DNA of 64,000 nt from positions 755,567-819,566 of the forward strand of contig NZ_BDUB01000001.1 in NCBI RefSeq assembly GCF_002218065.1. Direction: 5' to 3'. The stretch comes from Nodularia sp. NIES-3585 (GTDB lineage: Bacteria; Cyanobacteriota; Cyanobacteriia; Cyanobacteriales; Nostocaceae). The notes under the pieces were generated by a model that saw only the letters and a program-made list of their open reading frames with translations, was not told the DNA's origin and made no database searches. This document shows, piece by piece, positions 19,459 through 28,300 of this stretch (positions are counted from its first letter, which is position 1; each line of letters begins with the position of its first letter). The translations under genes were made by a program, and so were the position numbers.

Positions 19459-20612
19459 GAATTACGAATTACTGTACTAGGCTCAATTGTGGCTACTACT
19501 TCCCCAGTTTGACTGGTATTATAACCACCTATAGCCTCTAGCTGTGAGAGGACTCGCCGATGTCCTAAAGTGCCAAGTAGTTTTTGTACAGGGGCTTCAT
19601 CTAGGTATGGCTTGAGAACTGCTAAGTCGTATCGTGATTGTTGTAAGGGGATGAATTCTAACCCGAAGGCGGCGGCTACAGATGCAGTGCTGATGCCAGA
19701 TGATACTTTGCCTGTGGCTACTGCTTGGGCTACTTCTAGATGTCCGTTTACAATGTGGTCAAATCCCTTGACGGCGGTAAATGGTATACTTGCATCTTGG
19801 AGCGATCGCTCTAAGACTTGGCGACTACCTGAACCTGCTTCGCGGTTGGCAATGGTGACACCTGGTTGTGCTAAGTCTGCAATAGTTTTCAATCCCAGGG
19901 GATTATTTGGCTGAGTTAGCATTCCCTCTTCCCATACGCCCAGATTAATTAATACAGCCGCCGTATCTTTGAGAACCGAACGTACAAAGGGAGTGTTATA
20001 TTCTCCAGTGTGAGGATCATACAGATGCATCCCGGCAAAGTGAACTTCTCCCCGGCGCAGTCGATGCAATGCCGTCATACTGTTATCTAAAGTCCAATGT
20101 ACTCTGAGGTTAGGATGCCAACGTTCAGCGGCACGCGCCCATAAGGATAAAGCCGGCGCACAACCTGCCAAAATCACTGTTTGATGCAGATTCCCAGGAT
20201 CATCGAGTAACTTGACCACCATTGTATTTGTACCGGGCAAGCGATCGCCTTCGCCATCAGCTGGTATCATCTCTGTACGAAAAGCATCTTGACCAATTAA
20301 GGGATGAGCAATCCATTGATTGCCAACTTGAGCCAAAATCAGCCGCAGACGCTGACCTAATGGCACATTATAGGCTGGAACAGCTTCTATTTCTGGTAAA
20401 TCCTGCTCTAACCAAAATAAATCTTCCACTTGACAACCCAGGGCTTTTGCCAACCGTAGGGCTATGGTAGTGGATGGTGCATATTGTCCCGACTCGACAC
20501 CGCTAATAGTTTGCCGGGTAACATTAGCCAAGTTAGCCAAATCTTGCTGACTCATACCCAAGCGGATTCTCGTTTGCTTTAATTTGTTGCGAAGTTCGTC
20601 CTGTTTTACCAC
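19455..20612 (-). CDS. HTH regulator with periplasmic-binding-protein-like ligand domain
   Basis: 385 residues. An Xre-type helix-turn-helix occupies about residues 8-62 (LKQTRIRLGMSQQDLANLA, RQTISGVESGQY, ALRLAKALGCQVEDLF). The remainder resembles the molybdate-type substrate-binding domain seen fused to DNA-binding domains (ILAGCAPALSLWARAAE, REAGSGSRQVLERSL, VATGKVSSGISTASVAAAFG). The ligand is therefore probably a small anion or metabolite. It is divergent from the YcaO gene with only 87 bases between the starts, which makes it a candidate regulator of that locus. The window's modABC genes lie 18 kb away. Confidence 0.85.
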   Translation of the reverse strand: MVKQDELRNKLKQTRIRLGMSQQDLANLANVTRQTISGVESGQYAPSTTIALRLAKALGCQVEDLFWLEQDLPEIEAVPAYNVPLGQRLRLILAQVGNQWIAHPLIGQDAFRTEMIPADGEGDRLPGTNTMVVKLLDDPGNLHQTVILAGCAPALSLWARAAERWHPNLRVHWTLDNSMTALHRLRRGEVHFAGMHLYDPHTGEYNTPFVRSVLKDTAAVLINLGVWEEGMLTQPNNPLGLKTIADLAQPGVTIANREAGSGSRQVLERSLQDASIPFTAVKGFDHIVNGHLEVAQAVATGKVSSGISTASVAAAFGLEFIPLQQSRYDLAVLKPYLDEAPVQKLLGTLGHRRVLSQLEAIGGYNTSQTGEVVATIEPSTVIRNS

Positions 20613-20699
20613 GTCTTAGCTATTGAGTTTTTGCGGTTATATTCTTCCTTATTTAAAGTACCGTGAAATGGTGTACTGAGAATTTACTGAACATAAAAG
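20613..20699. promoter_or_regulatory. divergent promoter region between regulator and YcaO gene
   Basis: Only 87 bases separate the two divergent start codons. It is AT-rich (TTATATTCTTCCTTATTTAAAG in two parts) and must carry both promoters, so a regulator binding here would affect both genes. A clear ribosome site before the YcaO ATG is not visible. Confidence 0.5.
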
Positions 20700-23000
20700 A
20701 TGATTAATAAACCCCACTTCAAGCCTTGTTACTCCGTGGAAACCATAGAACCAGACCAAGTATTTCTCTTATCTGAGAGAGAGGCAGTTTGGTTAAGCGA
20801 TCGCCTTTGTTGTAGAGTAGCGGATTTACTCCGCGATCGCCATAGCATTGACGAAATTATCGACATCATGCAACTGGAACTACTGCAACAAAACCCAACT
20901 CCTGAAACTGCCGACTTTTTCCAAAATGTTCTCAACCTCAGTATCAAGACTCAATCTGCCCTATTTCAAATGGAACAACAGGGCTATCTAGTCGAACCAG
21001 ATGACTCACTACCCACCCACTTAGCCATCTTTTGTAATCATCTCAACATTACTCCCACCCTCGCGGCTCAACGTTTGCAATCAACGACAGTCGCCGTCAA
21101 AACCCTAGGTTCTCTGTCTCCCGAAGACTTCACAACCATCCTCAAATCCCAGCATATTCAAACAGGTGATACAGGAGATATCACAGTAGTTTTAACAGAC
21201 GACTACCTCCACCCTCAGCTAGAAGCAATTAATCAACAAGCATTAAAATCTCAAACTCCCTGGATGCTAGTCAACCCCTTAGGAACAATCACCTGGATAG
21301 GCCCCATATTTCATCCCCATAAAACAGGATGTTGGCAATGTCTAGCCCAGCGTTTAAAAGATAACAAACCCATTCAAAGATTTATCCAAAAACATAAACA
21401 GATTTCCTTATCTCCTCCTTTAGGTTTCCTCGCATCTACAGTGCAAACAGCATTAGCAATGGCCGCTACAGAAGTGTTTAAGTGGATTATCCAAGCACAA
21501 AATCAACCCTTAACAGGAACTCTGCTCACCTATGACACATTAACCCTCCAAACCCAAAACCATATCCTCGTACAGCGTCCCCAATGTCCTAGTTGTGGAG
21601 AAATGAATAATGGACGGGAAAACACACCCCTACCCATTGTTTTAGAACACCGCCTGAAAACCTTTACCACAGATGGAGGACATCGTTATTGTTCACCCCA
21701 AGAAACTTTCAGAAAATACCAACATCATATTAGTCCCATTACAGGCATTGTCCGAGAACTGCAAAAGATCCCAGGAAATGGGTTAACTCACACATATCTA
21801 GCCAAGCATCATTTTCTCAGCATCTTTGATAATTTAGACAACTTACGCCAAAATGTTGGGGGTAGAAGCGCCGGAAAAGGTAGAACTGATAGCCAAGCCA
21901 GGGCGAGCGGTTTCTGTGAAGCTCTTGAAAGGTATTCTGGGGTATTTCAGGGAAACGAAATCAGACGCAAAGGCAGTTACCAAAACATGGGGGACAAAGC
22001 TATTCACCCTAATGCCTGTATGAACTTCAGCCAACAGCAATACGAACATCGGCAAAAATGGAATGATGCCAAGTTTCAAGGTTGGTTTCAAAAAGTTCCA
22101 GAACCATTTGATATCGAAAGAGAAATCGACTGGACACCAGTATGGTCTTTAACTCACCAGGAATTCAAATATCTGCCCACAGCTTACTGCTATTATGGCT
22201 ATCGCCCATCCCACCCTCCAGACTGTTGGGCAGACTCCAATGGCTGTGCCGCCGGTAATACCCTCGAAGAAGCAATTCTGCAAGGATTTATGGAATTAGT
22301 TGAGCGTGATTGTGTCGCCTTGTGGTGGTATAATAGATTGCCAAAATCTCAAGTAGATTTAGATAGTTTTAACCAACCTTATTTTCACAAGCTCAAAGCA
22401 TATTACCAAGCTATTAACAGAGAATTGTGGGTGTTAGATATTACTAGCGACCTCAATATACCCGCCTTCGCGGCTATTAGTACCCGCACAGATCAAGAAG
22501 TAGAAGATATTATCTTAGGCTATGGCACTCATTTTGACGCTGAAATTGCCATTAGTCGCGCTTTAACAGAAGTTAACCAAATTCTGCCCAACGTTTTATC
22601 AGCTACAGCAGATGGCACTACCCAATATCCCCCATCCGCCGATCCTCTAGCAATAAAATGGTGGAAATCTGCAACTGTAGCAAATCAACCTTATCTGCTG
22701 CCCAATAATTTCGGGACACCCAAAGTTTGTGCCGATTATCCTCAACTAGCCAGTGATGACCTTCTTGAAGATGTCAGGCTTTGTCAACACATCCTTGAGC
22801 AGAATGGTCTAGAAATGCTAGTTCTAGATCAAACTCGTCCTGATATTGGACTAAAAGTAGCCAAAGTAATTGTGCCAGGAATGCGCCATATGTGGCAACG
22901 CTTAGGTGCTGGAAGGCTTTATGAAATTCCAGTCAAAATGGGTTGGTTACCACAGCCTTTGACAGAAGAGCAACTAAACCCCTATCCCATGTGGATGTAG
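20700..23000 (+). CDS. YcaO cyclodehydratase fused to RRE/ThiF-like domain (PatD-like)
   Basis: 766 residues, the size of fused cyanobactin-type heterocyclases. Residues 1-100 look like a leader-peptide recognition element (winged helix, VFLLSEREAVWLSDRL, MEQQGYLVEPD). Residues 100-305 form an E1/ThiF-like domain with two Cys pairs for zinc (Cys211/Cys214 and Cys296/Cys299). The YcaO domain runs from about 335 to the end, with ATP-binding signatures GKGRTDSQARASGFCEALER (from 392), DSNGCAAGNTLEEAILQGF and ELVERDC. Family enzymes use ATP to cyclise Cys/Ser/Thr in a peptide to thiazoline or oxazoline. The end is LNPYPMWM instead of the usual PxPxP tail. It starts an apparent operon; the next gene follows after 9 bases. 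Confidence 0.9.
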   Translation: MINKPHFKPCYSVETIEPDQVFLLSEREAVWLSDRLCCRVADLLRDRHSIDEIIDIMQLELLQQNPTPETADFFQNVLNLSIKTQSALFQMEQQGYLVEPDDSLPTHLAIFCNHLNITPTLAAQRLQSTTVAVKTLGSLSPEDFTTILKSQHIQTGDTGDITVVLTDDYLHPQLEAINQQALKSQTPWMLVNPLGTITWIGPIFHPHKTGCWQCLAQRLKDNKPIQRFIQKHKQISLSPPLGFLASTVQTALAMAATEVFKWIIQAQNQPLTGTLLTYDTLTLQTQNHILVQRPQCPSCGEMNNGRENTPLPIVLEHRLKTFTTDGGHRYCSPQETFRKYQHHISPITGIVRELQKIPGNGLTHTYLAKHHFLSIFDNLDNLRQNVGGRSAGKGRTDSQARASGFCEALERYSGVFQGNEIRRKGSYQNMGDKAIHPNACMNFSQQQYEHRQKWNDAKFQGWFQKVPEPFDIEREIDWTPVWSLTHQEFKYLPTAYCYYGYRPSHPPDCWADSNGCAAGNTLEEAILQGFMELVERDCVALWWYNRLPKSQVDLDSFNQPYFHKLKAYYQAINRELWVLDITSDLNIPAFAAISTRTDQEVEDIILGYGTHFDAEIAISRALTEVNQILPNVLSATADGTTQYPPSADPLAIKWWKSATVANQPYLLPNNFGTPKVCADYPQLASDDLLEDVRLCQHILEQNGLEMLVLDQTRPDIGLKVAKVIVPGMRHMWQRLGAGRLYEIPVKMGWLPQPLTEEQLNPYPMWM

Positions 23001-23009
23001 CTTACACTG

Positions 23010-24128
23010 ATGACTGAAGTCAAAAATTCTACAGGTTTAACTATGCTGCATGGATATAAGATTATTGATGCTGATTCCCACGTAATTGAGCCTTTGCAGA
23101 TATGGTCTAAGTATCTCGCTTCTGAATTTCAGCAATTTGCACCCTCAGCAGACATGAAAATTCAGGGGGAAGACATTGTGGAAAAGATATCCCCATCAGT
23201 CAGAGAACAAGGCAATCAGCAAATGATGCAGGCTCACCCCCAGGCTTATGTAAATGGCTACAATGCCGAATCTCACCTGCAAGCAATGGTAAAGATGGGG
23301 ATTGATATCGCCTTTGTTTATCCAACTTACGGACTGTGGCTTTTTGCCATAGATACCATGCCAGCCGAAGTCGTGGGAGCCTTTACCCATGCTTACAACA
23401 CTTGGTTATATGAAGAATTTTGTAGCTCTGCTCCAGACAGATTAAAAGGGGTAGGAGCGATTAATCTTCATGCCCCAGAGCAAATGGTTCCAGAATTGTA
23501 TCGCATCGCCAATTTTGGCTGGAAAGCCGTTTTTTTACGCCCTAACCCCGTTAAAGGGCGACTCTTGAGTGATCCTGCCTACGAGCCATTTTGGACAGCC
23601 TGTGAAGAGTTGGGAATAGCCGTCAGCATTCATGAAGGAACCCATAGCCGATTACCAACGGTAGGCGCAGATCGGTTTCATACCCGTTTTGCCATGCACG
23701 CTTGTTCTCATCCGATGGAACAGATGATGGCATTCTTGGCTTTGATTACCGGAGGGGTGTTAGAGCGTCACCCACGGCTGAAAGTAGCTTTTCTAGAGTC
23801 TGGTTGTGGCTGGCTGCCATATTGGCTCTGGCGACTGGATGAAGAGTATGATAATTTACATTTAGAGGTAAAAAATCATGTGAAATTACTACCATCAGAG
23901 TATTTTCGTCGTCAGTGCTTCGTAGCACTTGAACCTTCTGAACCTTACTTAAGTCAAATTATTGACTACATCGGTTCTGATAACTTAATCTTCGGCTCTG
24001 ATTACCCGCACATGGATCATCAACCAGACGTTGTGAACAAAGTGATAAACCTGGAAGCACAGTTGTCTAAAACAACCATCCAAAAGATTGTTTGGGATAA
24101 TCCTAGCCGTTTCTACAATTTAGTTTGA
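23010..24128 (+). CDS. amidohydrolase-2 family metal-dependent hydrolase
   Basis: 372 residues with the amidohydrolase TIM-barrel signatures: the first metal motif IDADSHVIEP (about 19-28), IHEGTHSRLP in the middle, HPRLKVAFLESGCGWLPYW, and GSDYPHMDHQPD with the catalytic Asp. Families of this type act as decarboxylases or C-N hydrolases. It starts nine bases after the YcaO stop and ends next to the following gene, so it is very likely in one transcript. In bottromycin clusters a YcaO protein and an amidohydrolase act on the same peptide; a comparable peptide-tailoring role here is inference. An internal ATG at 23043 is an alternative start. Confidence 0.88.
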   Translation: MTEVKNSTGLTMLHGYKIIDADSHVIEPLQIWSKYLASEFQQFAPSADMKIQGEDIVEKISPSVREQGNQQMMQAHPQAYVNGYNAESHLQAMVKMGIDIAFVYPTYGLWLFAIDTMPAEVVGAFTHAYNTWLYEEFCSSAPDRLKGVGAINLHAPEQMVPELYRIANFGWKAVFLRPNPVKGRLLSDPAYEPFWTACEELGIAVSIHEGTHSRLPTVGADRFHTRFAMHACSHPMEQMMAFLALITGGVLERHPRLKVAFLESGCGWLPYWLWRLDEEYDNLHLEVKNHVKLLPSEYFRRQCFVALEPSEPYLSQIIDYIGSDNLIFGSDYPHMDHQPDVVNKVINLEAQLSKTTIQKIVWDNPSRFYNLV

Positions 24129-24154
24129 ACATTAACAAGGATGCACTACTTATC

Positions 24155-25213
24155 ATGAGCGAACAAGAATTATCCTCCAAGACTCCATTAAACAAACAAG
24201 ATGCAATGCAATCAGGACAGTGGTATAGTCCTGAAACATATTATCAAATACTCTTAGTTACTCCCCATGAGAAGAAAACAGAAGGACAATATATCAAAAC
24301 AACAATAGTAGCTAAATCCATGGGAGAATTTAGAGAATATTTGATTGATCCAGAAAATAAAGAGAAGCTAAAACCTTATTGCCAAACTACAGATGGTAAT
24401 AGTATAGGCTCTTATTTACCCTCACCTGGAGTAATGTTAGCCAAAGGTTTTGAGGAAGTAGTATTCCCAAGCAATTCTTCACATAATCAACGCGTTGCTG
24501 AGGTCAACAATTTTTATGAATCAGCCCGAACTTTACTACATAGCCGCAAAATATCCCAGCTAATTGCTAAGACATGGTACTCTTATTTGGAAGCAAAAGC
24601 AACAGAAGACTGGAATAATTTTGTGAGTGGTAAATGGGATAAAATAGATCCTGAAATGCTAAACGGACTCATAGCTAGAGAAATTTTCTTTGTGGATCAA
24701 AGCTATTCACCATCTTCCCTTGAGCCAGAAAACCTTAACATTTATTATCCACTAGAAAGTATAACTAAATCTACTGAAAAACCAAGATTTTTGATTTTGC
24801 CCAGTAGTAAGGCTTGGCAGGGAATTGCATTGAGCCTTTTGATGGCAGGACAGGCATATCGAGAGGTTAAAGAGAGTGGAAAAACATACTATCACCAAAT
24901 TTCTCAACCCATTTTAAGTACAGGTGAAATAGTTAACAGGTATGGACTAGAAGTGGAGTGGAATACCTTTAAAGGTGATATAAAAGAATTACAAGTCAGT
25001 CCAGGAAAATCTTCGACTGCTTTTCAGGCTGTTATTCCTTATCCTCCCATACCTTCAGAAAGAAATCTATCTCTCAATGAGATTAAAAACTGGGCTGACG
25101 CTGACGATGAAGAAGGAGAACTTCCATTTTATAGCAAAGAAAATGGAAAATTTTTAGTAGATGTGCAATATTTCTTAGCTCCATACCCCTACATACCCCT
25201 AAGTTGTTGTTAA
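24155..25213 (+). CDS. unrecognised protein with C-terminal PYPYIPLSCC, possible RiPP substrate
   Basis: 352 residues from ATG at 24155 (an in-frame TTG at 24125 overlaps the amidohydrolase end and is less likely). I recognise no family. It is hydrophilic, with no signal peptide; a segment WQGIALSLLMAGQAY near residue 228 is the most hydrophobic part. Two Pro/Tyr-rich motifs occur: IPYPPIPSERN near residue 300 and APYPYIPLSCC as the last eleven residues. Ser-Cys-Cys at the extreme C-terminus would be an ideal target for the YcaO enzyme encoded two genes upstream. The length is far greater than a normal precursor peptide. It is the last gene of the YcaO-amidohydrolase set. Confidence 0.7.
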   Translation: MSEQELSSKTPLNKQDAMQSGQWYSPETYYQILLVTPHEKKTEGQYIKTTIVAKSMGEFREYLIDPENKEKLKPYCQTTDGNSIGSYLPSPGVMLAKGFEEVVFPSNSSHNQRVAEVNNFYESARTLLHSRKISQLIAKTWYSYLEAKATEDWNNFVSGKWDKIDPEMLNGLIAREIFFVDQSYSPSSLEPENLNIYYPLESITKSTEKPRFLILPSSKAWQGIALSLLMAGQAYREVKESGKTYYHQISQPILSTGEIVNRYGLEVEWNTFKGDIKELQVSPGKSSTAFQAVIPYPPIPSERNLSLNEIKNWADADDEEGELPFYSKENGKFLVDVQYFLAPYPYIPLSCC

Positions 25214-25366
25214 AACAATTGAGAACAAGTACTAATAAATCAATATAATATGTTATTGCGGGGCTAATAATGCTTTGTGACTCGCAATAACTATTTACAA
25301 TCATTATTTACACCCATTTACCTGAAAGTTGGGGTGGGGAACAAGGCTAAAAGCTCAGGGTTAAAT

Positions 25367-28300
25367 ATGGATAGCATCATAGATTACCAAATTAATGAAA
25401 ACATATATGAAAGTGCTAATTCGTTGGTTTATCGAGGTATTCTCAAGCCAGATAACCAAGCAATTATTCTGAAAATCCTCAAAGAAAATTATCCCAGTCC
25501 TTCAGAATTAACTCGATATAAACAAGAATATTTAATTACCCGTTCCTTAAATGCAAATGAGATTATTAAAGTTTATGACTTAAAGCGGTATAAAAATAGT
25601 TTAATCATGCTTTTAGAAGACTTTGGAGGTCAATCTTTAAACCTGTTGAACTCCGAAATTCAGTTTAGTTTAGAACAAGTTATCACCATTGCGATTCAAA
25701 TTACTGAAGGTTTAGCAGCTATTCATGCCGCTAATTTTATCCACAAAGACATTAACCCTAGTAATATTGTCTATAACAAAGAAACTAGACAACTAAAAAT
25801 TATTGACTTTGGGATTTCCACCGGCTTATCTCAAAACAATCAAACTGTTAGCAACATCAATCAATTAGAAGGAACACTAGCTTATATTTCTCCAGAGCAA
25901 ACTGGCAGAATGAACCGAGGAATAGATTATCGCAGTGATTTTTACTCTCTAGGTGTCACTTTATATGAACTGTTGACACATCAACTCCCCTTTACTACCA
26001 AAGACCCCATAGAGTTAGTCCATTTTCATATCGCACAATACCCAAAAAGACCCGATGAATTAATTGATTCAGTTCCTTTGACATTATCTAATATCATTAT
26101 CAAATTATTAGCTAAAATCCCAGAAGAAAGATATCAAAGTGCTTGGGGAATTAAAGCAGATTTGGAAATTTGTCTTCAGCAATTAAAATCCACAGGAAAA
26201 ATTTCTCAATTCTATTTAGGAAGTCAAGATATTTTTGATAAGTTTAATATTCCTCAAAAACTCTATGGACGAGAGCAAGAAATTAATCAACTGTTAACTA
26301 CATTTGAACGCGTTAGCCAAGGAAATACTGAAATAATTCTGGTTTCTGGTTATTCAGGCCTTGGTAAATCTGCCTTGGTCAATGAAATTCATAAACCGAT
26401 TACACAGCGAAGAGGATACTTTATCAATGGCAAATTTGACCAGTTACAGCGAGATATTCCTTACTCAGCAATCACACAAGCTTTTCAATGTTTAATCCGT
26501 CAACTCTTGAGTGAAGCAGAAATAATCCTACAAACGTGGAAAGATAAAATATTAGCAGCTTTAGGAAATAATGGTCAAATAATTATTGATGTCATTCCTG
26601 AATTAGAAAAGATTATCGGGAAACAGCCTTCTGTTGAGCAACTAGCAGCAACAGAAACACAAAATCGGTTTAATTTATTCTTTGCCAGATTTATTCAAAT
26701 TTTCAGTCAAGAAGAACACCCTTTAGCTATTTTCCTCGATGATTTACAATGGGCAGATTTACCATCTTTGAATTTAATTGAAAAATTAGTTACCAAAGCT
26801 GAAAGCCAATATTTATTGGTTATGGGGGCATATCGAGATAATGAAGTCAGTCCTACACATCCTTTAATGCAAACATTAGAGGCAATTCAAAAAGCTGAAG
26901 TTACAGTTAATCAAATCATACTTCAACCTTTAAGAATTGCTGATGTTAAACAATTAATGGCTGATACCCTAAATTGCTCAAGGAAATATGTACAACCTTT
27001 AGCAGAGTTAGTAACTGAAAAAACTGCTGGTAATTCTTTCTTTGTTACTCAATTATTCCAAATATTATATAAAGAAAAATTGTTAATATTTACTGTTCCT
27101 CAAATTCCTATTAATGAAGGAGAACATAACAGAGGTTTTTGGCAATGGGATATTGAGCAAATTCAAGGAGTAGGAATAACTGATAATGTAGTTGATTTAA
27201 TGGTCAGAAAGATTGAGAGACTAGATCAAAATACACAGAATATTTTAAAATTAGCCGCCTGTGTAGGAAACAATTTTAATTTAGAAATTCTGTCTATTGT
27301 CAATAAAAAATCTCCAATTGTTACTTCTCAAGAACTACAACCAGCACTCCAGGAAGGTCTGCTTATTCCCTTAAGCAATGACTATAAATTACCCCTGCTA
27401 TGGAGTCAGGAAGAAATATCAAGTGATGCGTCAGAAATTGACTTGGCTTTTATCCCCCAAACTGCTGCATCTATTTTTTATAAATTTTTACATGACCGAG
27501 TTCAACAAGCAGCTTATAGTCTCATTTTAGAAGGGGATAAAAAATCTATTCATTTGCAAATAGGCCGTCTCTTGTGGAAAAATACTCAAGCAGATGAATT
27601 AGATGAAAATATTTTTAATATTGTCAATCAATTGAATGAAGGCGCAGAACTAATTGCGGAACAACTAGAAAAAGATGAGTTAGCTAAATTGAATCTGCAA
27701 GCAGGTAAAAAATCTAAGGCATCCACAGCTTATGCTCCTGCTCTGAAGTATTTAGAAACAGGATTACAACTTCTAGCATCTAATAGCTGGAGTGAACAGT
27801 ATAAATTGACCTTTGAATTCCATGTAGAAATATTAGAATTGCTTTGCTTAAACACTAAATTTGCATATTTTGAAGAACTTGCCGAAGAAGTGATAAAACA
27901 AGCAAAATCAATTTTGGATAAATCTAAGATCGAGCAGTTAAAGATATTATATTATAATACAACATTTAAACCTGATAAAGCAATAGATACTGCTCTTGAA
28001 GCATTAAAAGAATTTGGGATAAATATTTTGCCAGAACCCAGCAAAATAGAAGATAAAATTTCCCAACAACAAGAGTTAATACAATTATTTTTGCAAGAAA
28101 AAGGAATTGAGGATTTAATTAACTTGCCTGTGATGAGCGAGCAGTCGCAAATAGCAGCAGCAACAATAATACTACAACAAATTATTACTGCTACTTCCAC
28201 GACTAACTTTCCGTTATTAGTGGAAGTAATATTAACTCAGATAAATATCTACCTAGAACATGGAAATTCCCCTGAAGCAACTTGTACTTATAGTATTTAT

